Origin: Jeongeupia chitinilytica
Lineage (GTDB): Bacteria; Pseudomonadota; Gammaproteobacteria; Burkholderiales; Chitinibacteraceae
Length of the DNA stretch: 64,000 bases
Assembly (NCBI RefSeq): GCF_014652315.1
Contig: NZ_BMYO01000006.1
Location: forward strand, 62,001 to 126,000
Reading direction: 5' to 3'
The first letter of the stretch is position 1. Each line of letters starts with the position of its first letter. This document shows, one piece after another, positions 25,620 to 38,598 of the stretch. The position numbers and the translations under genes were made by a program. The notes under the pieces were generated by a model. That model searched no databases, was not told where the DNA came from, and saw nothing but the letters and a program-made list of their open reading frames with translations.

Positions 25620-27782
25620 ATGAACTTGATCGATCAGCTCGAGTGGGGATGGCAAAAAAAGCTGCCCATGATCCACCAGACCGAAGCCGCCGAATGCGGT
25701 GTTGCCTGCATCGCGATGATCGCCGCGTGGCACGGTTACAAGACGGATTTGAGGATCCTGCGCGGCAAGTTCAACGTCACCCAGCACGGCATGACACTGG
25801 ACCGCATGATCGAGTGCGTCCGCATGATCGATCTGGCGGCGCGTCCAATCCGATTGGAGCTTGAAGAACTCAGGGAACTGGCCACTCCCTGCATTCTTCA
25901 TTGGGATCTCAACCACTTTGTGGTCCTGACCCGGGTCAAGAACGGCACGATCCAGATCCATGATCCCGCACGCGGCATCCTCAATCTGTCGCTGGAAGAA
26001 ACGAGCAAGCATTTCACCGGCATTGCGCTCGAGCTCACTCCAACCGATCATTTCGAACCCGTCGATCTCCGGGACAAAATCCGCCTCGGTCATCTGGTCG
26101 GGCGAACCCGCGGCCTGATCAGCACTTTGGGACGCATTCTGGTTTTCGCTGGCGTGCTCGAAGCGCTGGCCCTGACCACACCACTTTTCAACCAGCTCGT
26201 CATCGATGAGGTGCTGGTTACCCGCGATACCAATCTGCTGATTATTGTGGCGATCGGCATGGCACTGCTCGCGCTGACACAAGGCCTGATCGCCATGGCG
26301 CGGGAATGGGCCCTGACTTCGCTGTCAATGTCGTTTGGCCTTCAATGGGCAGCCAACGTGTTTCATCACCTGGTTCGACTCCCCATTGAATGGTTTGAGC
26401 GGCGCCATCTAGGCGATGTGTCGGCCAAGTTCCGTTCGATCGAAAACATTCAGCGGACACTAACCACCAGTACGCTGGAAGCAATTCTGGATACCATTCT
26501 GCTGATTGGTACCCTGAGCATGATGTTCATCTACGACGTCAGATTGTCGTTGGTGGCCATTGGCGCAGCCGTACTCTACGGCATCCTTCGGCTGAGTTGG
26601 TTCCTGCCTTTGCGTGATGCAGGCATTGAAGCCTGGACAGCGATGACAAAGGAAGAAAGCCACTTTCTGGAGTCGATGCGCGGAATTCTCAGCCTTCGCA
26701 TCAACGGCGCCACGCCACGTCGAGAAGTGGCGTGGCGCAATCTGATGGTCGACACGCGCAACGCTCAATTGCGCCAACAGCGCCTGGCAATCGGCTATCA
26801 CCTTTGTTTCAGTCTGCTGAGCCGTGCAGCAGCAATCCTGATTTTATGGTTTGGCGCCAATGCGGTGCTTAATGGCACGTTCACCGTCGGCATGCTGATT
26901 GCATTCCTGGCATTGCAGGACCGGTTTACAACCAGCGCAAACCAGCTGATTGACAAGTTTTTCGAATTCAAAATGCTGACGGTTTATACCGAACGCTTGG
27001 CCGATATCGTCCTTACACCGATCGATCCGGGCGAGAAAAGCCAAACTGCAACGAACGAGCGGCCCCAGAAACCGGACGAAAGCGAAATCATCGCAGTCAA
27101 GAACCTGCATTTCTCTTATGGCGAAAACGAAATCGATGTGCTCACCGGCGTATCGTTTACGCTGCAGCGCGGTGAAATCGTCGCCGTTGCAGGCCCCTCC
27201 GGCTGCGGCAAAAGCACCATGCTCAAGATTCTGCTGGGTATTTATCAGCCAACTCGCGGCGAAATAAGCATCTTCGGCAAATCATCCGTGCAGGGCGATT
27301 TACCCAAATCCCGTCCGAGAATCGGCACCGTGTTGCAGGAAGACCATCTTTTCAGCGGATCGATTTTTGACAACATTGCCCTGTTCGCACCGCGGGCAGA
27401 TGTCGAAAGGGTCGAACGCTGTGCGCAGCTGGCGGAGATTCATAACGACATCATCCAGTTACCGATGGGCTACCACACGCTCACCGGGGAAATGGGATCG
27501 ACGCTGTCGGGAGGCCAGAAGCAACGTGTTCTATTGGCCCGGGCGCTTTACAAACAGCCCGATCTGCTCTTTCTGGACGAGGCGACCAGTCATCTGGATA
27601 CCGACAACGAGTTTCGCGTCAACCAGATGCTACGCGCAATGGGAATCACGACATTGCTGATCGCCCACCGGCCGGAAACCATTGCGAGTGCCGACCGGGT
27701 ACTGGTACTGAGCCATGGTCAGATCATCGAGGAAAGGTTCAACACCGGTCATTCAGAACCGGCTTTTCCGCATTCGGCTTAA
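25620..27782 (+). CDS. C39 peptidase-ABC exporter (CvaB/MchF type)
   Basis: This 720-residue three-domain transporter has an N-terminal C39 peptidase with Gln20, Cys26, His99 and Asp115 in canonical positions (HQTEAAECGVAC; LNHFVVL; HDP). Membrane segments cover about 155-450, and the ATPase domain has GPSGCGKST, LSGGQKQRVLLARAL and LLFLDEATSHLD. It should cleave the precursor after the double glycine at residue 15 and export the 31-residue core. The catalytic peptidase residues are all present, unlike in degenerate HlyB-type transporters. Ribosome site AGGACG precedes the ATG. Confidence 0.95.
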   Translation: MNLIDQLEWGWQKKLPMIHQTEAAECGVACIAMIAAWHGYKTDLRILRGKFNVTQHGMTLDRMIECVRMIDLAARPIRLELEELRELATPCILHWDLNHFVVLTRVKNGTIQIHDPARGILNLSLEETSKHFTGIALELTPTDHFEPVDLRDKIRLGHLVGRTRGLISTLGRILVFAGVLEALALTTPLFNQLVIDEVLVTRDTNLLIIVAIGMALLALTQGLIAMAREWALTSLSMSFGLQWAANVFHHLVRLPIEWFERRHLGDVSAKFRSIENIQRTLTTSTLEAILDTILLIGTLSMMFIYDVRLSLVAIGAAVLYGILRLSWFLPLRDAGIEAWTAMTKEESHFLESMRGILSLRINGATPRREVAWRNLMVDTRNAQLRQQRLAIGYHLCFSLLSRAAAILILWFGANAVLNGTFTVGMLIAFLALQDRFTTSANQLIDKFFEFKMLTVYTERLADIVLTPIDPGEKSQTATNERPQKPDESEIIAVKNLHFSYGENEIDVLTGVSFTLQRGEIVAVAGPSGCGKSTMLKILLGIYQPTRGEISIFGKSSVQGDLPKSRPRIGTVLQEDHLFSGSIFDNIALFAPRADVERVERCAQLAEIHNDIIQLPMGYHTLTGEMGSTLSGGQKQRVLLARALYKQPDLLFLDEATSHLDTDNEFRVNQMLRAMGITTLLIAHRPETIASADRVLVLSHGQIIEERFNTGHSEPAFPHSA

Positions 27783-27809
27783 ATTACCGTCAATTCCAAG
27801 GTTCTCATC

Positions 27810-29000
27810 TTGCACAACCTCTCCGGCGACTTGCCGCTTTTGCCCAATCCTGTTCATTCGATGGCGCTGGATGCCGATGATCGTGACCTGCGCGAGTTGG
27901 GACGAGCGATTGGTGACGCCCGTTTTGTCGTCCTGTGCGGCCAGAGTCATGGTGAAGGCAATGTCTTTGCGCTACAGGCTCGCATCAGCCGCTATTTGCA
28001 TGAGCACAAAGGCTTCAATGTTCTTGCGCTAGGCAGCGGCATGTACGACCTTTGGCACTGCTGGCAGGACGCGCTTGCGGGCAAACCAGCGGGGCACGCA
28101 GTTCTCGGCAACCTGTTTTTCATGTACGCCCGTGCCACCCAGCTCCGGCCGTTTTTTGACTACATTGAAAAACAGCTAAGAAACGGCACGCCTCTGGAAC
28201 TGGCGGGTATCGACGGGCCGCAAGGCGGCGCCTACTCGCTGAAGCAGCTGCTAGCGGAACTCGCCGCATTCATCGAGCAGGCCGGTCAAACCGACGTACT
28301 GCAATCGTCACGCTGGCCCGGGTTCATCCGTGCAGCACAAAGAATCATCGCGCGCGAACAACCTATCATCGACAACGTCGACGACATTCGTGATTTCCAG
28401 CACGTGCTGGCGACGCTCACAACCTGGCTGGATTCGCATCCGGATGACGTTGAGGCCCAGCTTTTGTCCCGCAGTCTCGTGGGTCTGCAAGCCCAGCTGG
28501 TCGAGCTGCAGGTACAGGATCCGCGGGATTGGCAGATTTTCGAGAATTTGCAGTGGCTTGCCGATACCTTGCGTCCGGATCAAAAGTTCGTGGTCTGGAT
28601 TCACAGCATGCGTGGCGTACCAACCGGCGAAGACCGCCTCGGCGATCGCCTGAAACGGGTTTATGGCAACAAGTCGGTGTTCATTGCGCAGTTCACCGGG
28701 TGTCAGGGCCGGTTTCACGACTACAACCACCTCGGTGTGATGCACACCATTCCATCCGCGCCCCCTGAGAGCTGGGAGCACATGTGGGAAAAAGCGGATC
28801 TGGGTGATGGCTATCTGATTGCGCCGCCAGAGCAGGACGACGAGCGGACGCCTGCGCTGGCGTACCGCTACCTGCGATATGGCACCGACGAGGCAGCCCC
28901 GCTCAAACGCTTCCCGACGCCCGAATCAGAAACGACAGCCGGCCTGGACGCCTTGTTCGTTCTGCGAACAATCGAGCCGGTCGAAGTAATGCCGTACTGA
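27810..29000 (+). CDS. Erythromycin-esterase-like protein with altered active site
   Basis: This 396-codon frame reads from a TTG start at 27810 with AAGG nine bases upstream; an ATG at 27861 is an alternative. The pattern of erythromycin-esterase-like proteins is clear: FVVLCGQSHGEGNVFALQARISRYLHEHKGFNVLALGSGMYDL. Typical members have Glu three residues before the first His (GExxHG) and another in FESGxYD. Here these positions are Gly44 and Gly75, while His47 is kept. The enzyme may therefore be inactive, use another mechanism, or serve as a binding/immunity protein. It closes the operon, 27 bases after the exporter gene. Confidence 0.75.
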   Translation: MHNLSGDLPLLPNPVHSMALDADDRDLRELGRAIGDARFVVLCGQSHGEGNVFALQARISRYLHEHKGFNVLALGSGMYDLWHCWQDALAGKPAGHAVLGNLFFMYARATQLRPFFDYIEKQLRNGTPLELAGIDGPQGGAYSLKQLLAELAAFIEQAGQTDVLQSSRWPGFIRAAQRIIAREQPIIDNVDDIRDFQHVLATLTTWLDSHPDDVEAQLLSRSLVGLQAQLVELQVQDPRDWQIFENLQWLADTLRPDQKFVVWIHSMRGVPTGEDRLGDRLKRVYGNKSVFIAQFTGCQGRFHDYNHLGVMHTIPSAPPESWEHMWEKADLGDGYLIAPPEQDDERTPALAYRYLRYGTDEAAPLKRFPTPESETTAGLDALFVLRTIEPVEVMPY

Positions 29001-29059
29001 TCAGACCAGCAGTCGATCCTGCGGGCAGAATACCGTACCAGATGATCACCAGAAGCAGG

Positions 29060-29098
29060 CAAGGCGCGCCACCGCATCCCGGCGCGCCTTGTTGTTGC
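29060..29098 (+). terminator. Terminator of the RiPP-like operon
   Basis: CAAGGCGCGCC and GGCGCGCCTTG form a perfect 11-bp stem with a 10-base loop, followed by TTGTTG. It separates the island from convergent glmU. Confidence 0.75.
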
Positions 29099-29107
29099 TG
29101 ACAAACG

Positions 29108-30481
29108 CTACTTCTTTTCCTTCTCCGGGCGTTGCCAGCCCGAAATCGTCACCTGCTTGGCGCGGGCAACGGTCAGCTCGCCCGCCGGCGCATTCTTGCC
29201 GATCACCGAACCGGCACCGGTCGTCGCCCGCGCGCCGATGGTCACGGGTGCCACCAGTACATTGTTCGAGCCGATGCGCGCCTCGTCCTCGATCACCGTC
29301 CGGAACTTGTTGACACCGTCGTAGTTGGCCGTGATCGTGCCGGCGCCGACGTTGACGTCGCGGCCGATCGTCGTGTCGCCGATGTAGCTCAGGTGATTGA
29401 CCTTGGAACCGACACCGACCACCGACTTCTTCACTTCGACGAAGTTGCCGACGTGGACGTTCTCGGCCAGCTCGGTCCCCGGACGCAGCCGCGCGTACGG
29501 GCCGATCAGGCTGCCGGCACCGATCACCGCGTCCTCGAGGAGGCAGAACGGGTGGATCACCGCACCATCGGCAATGGTGACGTTCTTCAGCACGCAATTC
29601 GCACCGATGCTGACGTCGTGTCCGAGCACGACCTTGCCTTCGAACACGCAGTTGGCATCGACGATCACGTCCATGCCGTGTTCCAGCGTACCGCGCAGAT
29701 CGAAGCGCGCCGGATCGCGCAGCGTGATGCCGGCGGTCAGCAAGGCGTGCGCCTGCTGCTGCTGGAAGATGCGCTCGAGCGCGGCCAGCTGGACCTTGTT
29801 GTTGATGCCCTCGGCCTCCCAGTGGTCCTGCGGATGCACCGTCGCCACCGGCACGCCATCTCGCACGGCCAGTGCGATCAGGTCGGTCGCGTAATACTCG
29901 CCCTGGGCGTTGTCGTTCTTCAGTTCGGCCAGCCAGCCGGCCAGGCGCGCGGTCGGCAGCGCGAGGATGCCGGTATTCATTTCACGGATTGCGGCCTGCG
30001 TCGGCGTCGCATCCTTCTGCTCGACGATGGCCTGCACCTCGCCTGCCGCGTTGCGGACGATGCGGCCGTAGCCGGTCGCATCGTCGAGTACGTCGGTGAG
30101 AATGCCGAGCTTGCCGCCGTCGACCGCAGCCAGCAGAGCCCGCAAGGTCGCGACCCGGGTCAGCGGAACATCGCCGTACAGCATCAGCGTCACGCCACCT
30201 TCGAGCTGCGGCAGCGCCTGTGCCAGCGCATGACCGGTGCCGAGCTGCTGCGCCTGGTGCGCCCAGGCCAGATCGGCCTGTCCGGCAAACGCCGCTTGGA
30301 CCAGCTCGCCGCCATGGCCGTGCACCACCACCAGCCTGGCCGGCTGCAGTTGTCGCGCGGTATCGAGCACATGCCCGACCAGCGGCTTGCCGGCAATCCG
30401 GTGCAATACCTTGGGCAGTTTCGAATACATGCGTTTGCCCTGTCCGGCGGCAAGCACAACGACATTGAGCGGATGAGTCAT
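29108..30481 (-). CDS. glmU: Bifunctional GlmU
   Basis: This 457-residue enzyme has the two expected domains. The N-terminal pyrophosphorylase carries [20 protein letters not shown] and YGDVPL, and the C-terminal left-handed beta-helix carries hexapeptide repeats ([28 protein letters not shown]). It acetylates glucosamine-1-phosphate and then makes UDP-GlcNAc for peptidoglycan and LPS. It lies downstream of atpC on the same strand, separated by a terminator, as in many origin-proximal regions of betaproteobacteria. Confidence 0.98.
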   Translation of the reverse strand: MTHPLNVVVLAAGQGKRMYSKLPKVLHRIAGKPLVGHVLDTARQLQPARLVVVHGHGGELVQAAFAGQADLAWAHQAQQLGTGHALAQALPQLEGGVTLMLYGDVPLTRVATLRALLAAVDGGKLGILTDVLDDATGYGRIVRNAAGEVQAIVEQKDATPTQAAIREMNTGILALPTARLAGWLAELKNDNAQGEYYATDLIALAVRDGVPVATVHPQDHWEAEGINNKVQLAALERIFQQQQAHALLTAGITLRDPARFDLRGTLEHGMDVIVDANCVFEGKVVLGHDVSIGANCVLKNVTIADGAVIHPFCLLEDAVIGAGSLIGPYARLRPGTELAENVHVGNFVEVKKSVVGVGSKVNHLSYIGDTTIGRDVNVGAGTITANYDGVNKFRTVIEDEARIGSNNVLVAPVTIGARATTGAGSVIGKNAPAGELTVARAKQVTISGWQRPEKEKK

Positions 30482-30565
30482 GGCAATCCTGAATCAGCGA
30501 GAAAGAATGGCTGCATTGTAGCGCCGTCGCACGACCGCGCGGAATCGGGTCTGCCCCCGGACGCG

Positions 30566-30598
30566 GAAAAGAAAAACCCCGATCCGTGGATCGGGGTT
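30566..30598 (-). terminator. Terminator of the atp operon
   Basis: On the minus strand AACCCCGATCC-ac-GGATCGGGGTT is followed by TTTCTTTTCC, 20 bases after the atpC stop. Confidence 0.93.
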
Positions 30599-30617
30599 CT
30601 GGAGGCGTTTGGGACGC

Positions 30618-31046
30618 TCAGTGGCCGCGCTTCTTGAGCTTCTCGAGCACCGCGAGTTTCGCGACTGCTTCGAGCAGTTCGGCTTGCGCCATCGCGAAGT
30701 CGACCGCACCGGTTTTGCCCTTGAGGGCTTCTTCGGCGCGACGCTTGGCATCGAGTGCCTTGGCTTCGTCGATGTCGGCACCGCGAATCGCGGTATCGGC
30801 CAGCACCGTCACCACGTGCGGTTGCACTTCAAGCAGGCCGCCCGAAACGTACAGGATGACATCCGGATCGTTCGAGTTGGCCGGCTTGATGCGCAGCGCG
30901 CCCGGGCGGACCCGGGTGAGCAGCGGTGCGTGCCGCGGCAGGATACCGATCTCGCCCTTGTCGGCAGGCGCAGAGATGAACTCGGCGGTACCGGAGTAGA
31001 TCAGTTCCTCGGCGCTCACCACGTCCACGTGCATGGTCATGGCCAT
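30618..31046 (-). CDS. atpC: F1F0 ATP synthase epsilon subunit
   Basis: This 142-residue subunit has an N-terminal beta-sandwich ([42 protein letters not shown]) and a C-terminal helical hairpin rich in Ala/Glu/Lys. It links the rotor to F1 and inhibits ATP hydrolysis. It is the last gene of the atp operon, 11 bases after atpD. Confidence 0.97.
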   Translation of the reverse strand: MAMTMHVDVVSAEELIYSGTAEFISAPADKGEIGILPRHAPLLTRVRPGALRIKPANSNDPDVILYVSGGLLEVQPHVVTVLADTAIRGADIDEAKALDAKRRAEEALKGKTGAVDFAMAQAELLEAVAKLAVLEKLKKRGH

Positions 31047-31057
31047 CGGCTATCCCC

Positions 31058-32476
<1,419 letters not shown>

Positions 32477-33346
32477 TTAAACCGCTGCAGCGCCGGCGCA
32501 GATTTCCGAAAGTTCTTTCGTAATCGCGGCTTGACGCGTCTTGTTGTACAGCAGTTGCAGATTGCCGATCACCTTGTCGGCGTTGTCGGTCGCGGCCTTC
32601 ATCGCCACCATCCGGGCTGCATTCTCGGACGCCATGTTTTCCGCTACGGCCTGGTAAACCAGCGCTTCGAGGTAGCGGATCATCAGATCGTCGATGACGG
32701 TCTTGGCATCCGGCTCGTACAGGTATTCCCAGTTGTAGCCATGGTCCGGCTGGCCGATGGCTTCACCCGCCAGCGGCAGCAGCTGTTCGACAGTCGGCTC
32801 TTGCCTCATGGTGTTGACGAACTTGGTGTAGACGAGGCGAACCTCGTCCACTTCGCCGGCGACGTAAGCGTCGACCATGACCTTGATCGGTCCGATCAGC
32901 TGCTCGACGTGCGGCGTGTCGCCCAGACCCACAACGTGCGAAATCACTTTCGCGCCGTTGCGGTTCATGAAGCCGAAGCCCTTGTTGCCAATGGCGGTGA
33001 CGGCGATTTCCACACCGCTCTGGTGCAATTCCTTCATCGCATTCAGCGTCAGGCGCAGTGCGTTGGTGTTCAGACCACCGCACAGGCCCTTGTCCGACGT
33101 GACGACGATGAAACCAACCCGCTTGACGGTGTCGCGCTTTTGCAGGAAAGGATGCGCGTAGTCCACCAGCGCAGCACTCAGGTGGGCCGTGACCTTGCGG
33201 ATTTTTTCACCGTAAGGCCGGGCACCACGCATGCGCTCCTGCGCACGGCGCATCTTGGACGTCGCCACCATTTCCATGGCGCGGGTGATCTTCTGCGTGT
33301 TTTTGACGCTCTTGATCTTGGTCCGGATCTCTTTACCGCCTGCCAT
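32477..33346 (-). CDS. atpG: F1F0 ATP synthase gamma subunit
   Basis: This 289-residue central stalk subunit has conserved N- and C-terminal coiled-coil helices ([48 protein letters not shown]) and the middle Rossmann-like part with [10 protein letters not shown]. It follows atpA after 29 bases. Confidence 0.98.
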   Translation of the reverse strand: MAGGKEIRTKIKSVKNTQKITRAMEMVATSKMRRAQERMRGARPYGEKIRKVTAHLSAALVDYAHPFLQKRDTVKRVGFIVVTSDKGLCGGLNTNALRLTLNAMKELHQSGVEIAVTAIGNKGFGFMNRNGAKVISHVVGLGDTPHVEQLIGPIKVMVDAYVAGEVDEVRLVYTKFVNTMRQEPTVEQLLPLAGEAIGQPDHGYNWEYLYEPDAKTVIDDLMIRYLEALVYQAVAENMASENAARMVAMKAATDNADKVIGNLQLLYNKTRQAAITKELSEICAGAAAV

Positions 33347-33375
33347 GATTCGATTCCTCTCTAATCAGTTTCGAA

Positions 33376-34917
33376 TCAGAAGGCGTTGCCGGACTTGAAG
33401 CTTGCCGCAGCCTTGAGGATGGTCGCTTCGTCGTCTTCCGAGAGGTTGCCCTTCTCTTCGACGCGGGCGAGTGCCTCGGCAGCGTTGGCCTTCAGGTACG
33501 ACAGGAAAGCCGCTTCGAAAGCGAGCGCACGTTCGACCTTGACGTCGTCGTACACACCCTTGTTGATCAGGAGCAGGGTCACGCCCAGCTCGGCCACTTT
33601 CAGCGGGCTGTACTGCGCCTGCTTCATCAGTTCGGTCACGAGCTTGCCGCGTTCCAGCTGCTTGCGGGTGGCTTCGTCCAGATCGGAAGCGAACTGCGCG
33701 AACGCAGCCAGTTCACGGTACTGGGCCAGTGCCAGACGCACGCCGCCGCCGAGCTTCTTGATGACCTTGGTCTGCGCAGCACCGCCGACGCGCGATACCG
33801 AGATACCGGCGTTCATCGCAGGACGGATACCGGCGTTGAACAGGTCGGTTTCCAGGAAGATCTGGCCGTCGGTGATCGAGATCACGTTGGTCGGAACGAA
33901 GGCCGACACGTCGCCTGCCTGGGTTTCGATGATCGGCAGCGCGGTCAGCGAGCCGGTCTTGCCCTTCACGGCACCGTTGGTGAGCTTCTCGACTTCGTGT
34001 TCGTTGATCCGCGCAGCACGTTCCAGCAGACGCGAATGGAGATAGAACACGTCGCCCGGGTACGCTTCACGGCCCGGCGGACGGCGCAGCAGCAGCGAGA
34101 TCTGGCGGTACGCCACGGCCTGCTTCGACAGGTCGTCGTACACGATCAGCGCGTCTTCGCCGAGGTCGCGGAAGTACTCGCCCATCGTGCAACCCGAGTA
34201 GGCGGCGATGTACTGCAGTGCAGCCGATTCGGATGCCGCAGCGGCGACGACGATGGTGTGCGCCAGTGCACCGTGCTCTTCGAGCTTGCGCACCACGTTG
34301 GCGATCGACGATGCCTTCTGGCCAATGGCGACGTACACGCAGGTAACGCCAGTGCCCTTCTGGTTGATGATCGCATCCAGCGCCACCGCGGTCTTGCCGG
34401 TCTGGCGGTCGCCGATGATCAGCTCACGCTGGCCACGACCGATCGGCACCATGGTGTCGATGGCCTTCAGGCCGGTTTGCAGCGGCTGGTCGACCGATTG
34501 GCGTGCGATGACGCCCGGCGCGATCTTTTCGATCGGGCTGGTCAGCGTGGTACCCAGCGGGCCCTTGCCGTCGATCGGCTGGCCGAGCGAGTTCACGACG
34601 CGGCCGATCAGTTCGCGACCGACCGGTACTTCGAGAATGCGGCCGGTACACTTGACTTCGTCGCCTTCCTTGATGTGGGTGTATTCACCCAGCACCACGG
34701 CGCCGACCGAGTCACGCTCGAGGTTGAGCGCGAGGCCAAAGGTGTTACCCGGGAATTCCAGCATTTCGCCCTGCATCACCTCGGAGAGGCCGTGCACGCG
34801 AACGATACCGTCGGTGACCGACACGACCGTACCAGTGGTACGGGCTTCGGCGCCTTCGGACAAATTCTGGATCCGGGCTTTAATCAGTTCACTGATTTCA
34901 GACGGATTGAGTTGCAT
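33376..34917 (-). CDS. atpA: F1F0 ATP synthase alpha subunit
   Basis: This 513-residue regulatory subunit begins with the typical helix [19 protein letters not shown] and has the P-loop [14 protein letters not shown] and the signature [14 protein letters not shown]. It lies 10 bases after atpH, which codes for the connecting delta subunit. Confidence 0.98.
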   Translation of the reverse strand: MQLNPSEISELIKARIQNLSEGAEARTTGTVVSVTDGIVRVHGLSEVMQGEMLEFPGNTFGLALNLERDSVGAVVLGEYTHIKEGDEVKCTGRILEVPVGRELIGRVVNSLGQPIDGKGPLGTTLTSPIEKIAPGVIARQSVDQPLQTGLKAIDTMVPIGRGQRELIIGDRQTGKTAVALDAIINQKGTGVTCVYVAIGQKASSIANVVRKLEEHGALAHTIVVAAAASESAALQYIAAYSGCTMGEYFRDLGEDALIVYDDLSKQAVAYRQISLLLRRPPGREAYPGDVFYLHSRLLERAARINEHEVEKLTNGAVKGKTGSLTALPIIETQAGDVSAFVPTNVISITDGQIFLETDLFNAGIRPAMNAGISVSRVGGAAQTKVIKKLGGGVRLALAQYRELAAFAQFASDLDEATRKQLERGKLVTELMKQAQYSPLKVAELGVTLLLINKGVYDDVKVERALAFEAAFLSYLKANAAEALARVEEKGNLSEDDEATILKAAASFKSGNAF

Positions 34918-34927
34918 TAAAAATCTC

Positions 34928-35464
34928 CTAACTCTTCAGGCTCGTCGCAAGGGCAGAGAGCTTGCCGGCCACGGACGCATCAATCACCACATCGCCGACC
35001 GTCACTTTGACGCCGCCGATCAAGTCGGGATTGACGCTGACCTGTGCGGCCACCTTGCGTTGCAGGTGGTTTGCCAGCGCGTTCTTGAGCTCGGCCACTT
35101 GCGCATCATCGAGCGGAAAGGCCGAAACGATGTCGGCCTCGACCTCACCTTCTTCGGCGGCCTTGTAGGTTTCGAACAGCGACGAAATCTGCGGCAGCGC
35201 GGTGAAGCGGCGGTTTTCCAGTACGACGGCAATGAAGTTGTTCACCTCATCGCCGACGTTCCCGCCCAAAAGCCCGGCGAGCAACTGCTGAACCTGAGCA
35301 GCGGAATACTTGGGGTTGGCCACGACGTCGTCGGCGAGCGGATCCTGAGCAATCAGGGACAGCTTGCCGAGCACGTCCGACCACTGGCCCAGCGTACCGG
35401 CGTCTTTCGCGATGCGAAACACGGCTTCGGCATAGGGTCGAGCGACGGTGATGAGTTCTGCCAT
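34928..35464 (-). CDS. atpH: F1F0 ATP synthase delta subunit
   Basis: This 178-residue peripheral-stalk subunit has N-terminal helices ([21 protein letters not shown]) and the C-terminal signature [28 protein letters not shown]. It connects the b subunits to the top of F1. Confidence 0.97.
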   Translation of the reverse strand: MAELITVARPYAEAVFRIAKDAGTLGQWSDVLGKLSLIAQDPLADDVVANPKYSAAQVQQLLAGLLGGNVGDEVNNFIAVVLENRRFTALPQISSLFETYKAAEEGEVEADIVSAFPLDDAQVAELKNALANHLQRKVAAQVSVNPDLIGGVKVTVGDVVIDASVAGKLSALATSLKS

Positions 35465-35471
35465 GGCTGTC

Positions 35472-35942
35472 TTACAGTTCCGCTTTGAGAGTGTTCAACA
35501 GCACGGCGTGCTTGGTCGCATCGATCTCGGACTTGAGAATCTTCTGCGCACCGGCGACGGCGAGGTCGGCGACCTGCTGACGCAACACTTCCTTGGCTTG
35601 TTGAACCTGCTGTTCGATGTCCGCCTGCGCGCCCTTGACCAGGCGCTCGCCTTCCAGCTTGGCCGCATCCTTCGCTTCGTCGACGAGTTGCGCAGCGCGC
35701 TTCTCGGCTTGAGCGATGATTTCGGCAGCTTGCTGTTTGGCTTCGCGCAGCTTGTCGGCCGACGACTTCTCGGCGTTCGCCAGGTCTTGCTTGGCGCGAT
35801 CGGCGGCGGCCAGGCCGTCGGCGATGCGCGTCGCGCGTTCGTCCATCATCCGGGTCAGCGGAGGCCATACGAACTTCATCGTGAACAGGATCAGGATCGC
35901 AAAAGTGATCATCTGACCCAGCAGGGACATATTGATATCCAC
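35472..35942 (-). CDS. atpF: F1F0 ATP synthase b subunit
   Basis: This 156-residue subunit has one N-terminal membrane segment ([24 protein letters not shown]) and a long charged coiled coil forming the peripheral stalk. The length is standard, and the spacing to atpH is seven bases. Confidence 0.97.
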   Translation of the reverse strand: MDINMSLLGQMITFAILILFTMKFVWPPLTRMMDERATRIADGLAAADRAKQDLANAEKSSADKLREAKQQAAEIIAQAEKRAAQLVDEAKDAAKLEGERLVKGAQADIEQQVQQAKEVLRQQVADLAVAGAQKILKSEIDATKHAVLLNTLKAEL

Positions 35943-35986
35943 GCTGAACGTCCTCCAGGTTAAAGGTTAAAGCGAGGGCTTAAGAA

Positions 35987-37515
<1,529 letters not shown>

Positions 37516-37539
37516 ATTCACCGCCAGCAAAGCCCCGCG

Positions 37540-37569
37540 ATTATACGGAGCCGCGTTGATACACGTCAA
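37540..37569 (-). promoter_or_regulatory. Sigma-70-type promoter of the atp operon
   Basis: On the minus strand TTGACG (37569-37564) and TATAAT (37545-37540, perfect consensus) are separated by 18 bases, upstream of atpI. This fits strong constitutive expression. Confidence 0.9.
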
Positions 37570-37608
37570 TTTTACCCATTGACGACAAAGGCGTTTTTGC
37601 ACGCACAT

Positions 37609-37644
37609 GTAGTCGACTACTTACTTCACCATGTAGTCGACTAG
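37609..37644. repeat. Two copies of a GTAGTCGACTAC palindrome
   Basis: GTAGTCGACTAC (37609-37620, perfect 12-bp palindrome) and GTAGTCGACTAG (37633-37644) share the left flank CAT and are 24 bases apart. They lie between parB and atpI, upstream of the atp promoter. They could be sites for a dimeric regulator; the sequence does not match the parS consensus. Confidence 0.6.
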
Positions 37645-37720
37645 ATATTCCCCCCTCCCCCCCGGCCCGTTCTTGATCTGGGACAGGGTTGTGACGCACA
37701 ACTTTGGTGCGCCTTCTCGC

Positions 37721-38572
37721 TCAGAACCGCTGCAACAACCGGTCGAGCTCGTCGAGGCTGGTGTAGGCGATGCTGATCCGTCCCGCCCCTTTTTTGCCCT
37801 GGCGGATCGACACCCTGGCACCGAGCTTGCCGGCAATTTCCTCTTCGAGCCGCGCGACATCCGGATCGGGCCGTTGCGACGGTTTGGCCGGCGCGCCTTC
37901 GATCAGACGCTTCACCAAGGCTTCGGTTTCACGCACCGACAGCCCCTTGAGCGCCACCGTCTGCGCGACATCGAGCTGGGTCAGCACTTCCAGCGGCAAC
38001 AGCGCGCGGGCATGCCCCATGTCGATCGCGCCATCGAGCAGCAGCTTCTGCACCGGCTCGGCCAGTTGCAGCAGCCGCAGCAGGTTGCTGACGGTCGCGC
38101 GCGATTTGCCGACTGCCTCGGCCGCCGCTTCATGCGTCATGCCGAACTCGTCGATCAGGCGAGCCAGTCCCTGCGCCTCTTCAAGCGGATTCAGGTCTTC
38201 ACGCTGGATGTTCTCGATCAGCGCCATCGCCGCCGCGGCATCGTCGCCGACGTCGCGCACCAGCGCACTGATTTCAACCAGGCCGGCCAGCCGGCATGCC
38301 CGCCAGCGGCGTTCACCGGCGATGATTTCGTAGCGCGGTTCGGCCAGCGCATCACCGTCGACCGGCCGTACCAGCACCGGTTGCATCAGCCCTTGGGCAC
38401 GGATCGAGTCCGCCAGTTCCCTGAGCGCTTCGTCGTCGATGATTTTTCGCGGCTGGTAGCGGCCTGGCTGCAGGCTGTCGACCGGCAGCGTCGCCAGCGT
38501 TTCACTGGCGGCCGCGTCGCCCATCAGCGCGTCGAGGCCCCGACCGAGGCCCTTGAGTTTTTTACTGACCAT
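37721..38572 (-). CDS. parB: Chromosome partition protein ParB
   Basis: This 283-residue protein has the N-terminal MVSKKLKGLGRGLDALM box, a ParB/Srx CTPase domain (VDSLQPGRYQPRK; YEIIAGERRWRA with the GERRxRA motif), a helix-turn-helix (TVSNLLRLLQLAEPVQKLL) and a C-terminal dimerisation segment. It binds parS sites near the origin and works with ParA in chromosome segregation. No parS-like TGTTTCACGTGAAACA site was noticed in the window. It follows parA with a 26-base gap. Confidence 0.97.
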   Translation of the reverse strand: MVSKKLKGLGRGLDALMGDAAASETLATLPVDSLQPGRYQPRKIIDDEALRELADSIRAQGLMQPVLVRPVDGDALAEPRYEIIAGERRWRACRLAGLVEISALVRDVGDDAAAAMALIENIQREDLNPLEEAQGLARLIDEFGMTHEAAAEAVGKSRATVSNLLRLLQLAEPVQKLLLDGAIDMGHARALLPLEVLTQLDVAQTVALKGLSVRETEALVKRLIEGAPAKPSQRPDPDVARLEEEIAGKLGARVSIRQGKKGAGRISIAYTSLDELDRLLQRF

Positions 38573-38598
38573 TGCGTTCCGTCGGCAGGAAAGGCGCC

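Noticed and set aside
37609..37644. Palindromes considered as parS
   Set aside because: The sequence lacks the TGTTTCACGTGAAACA core.
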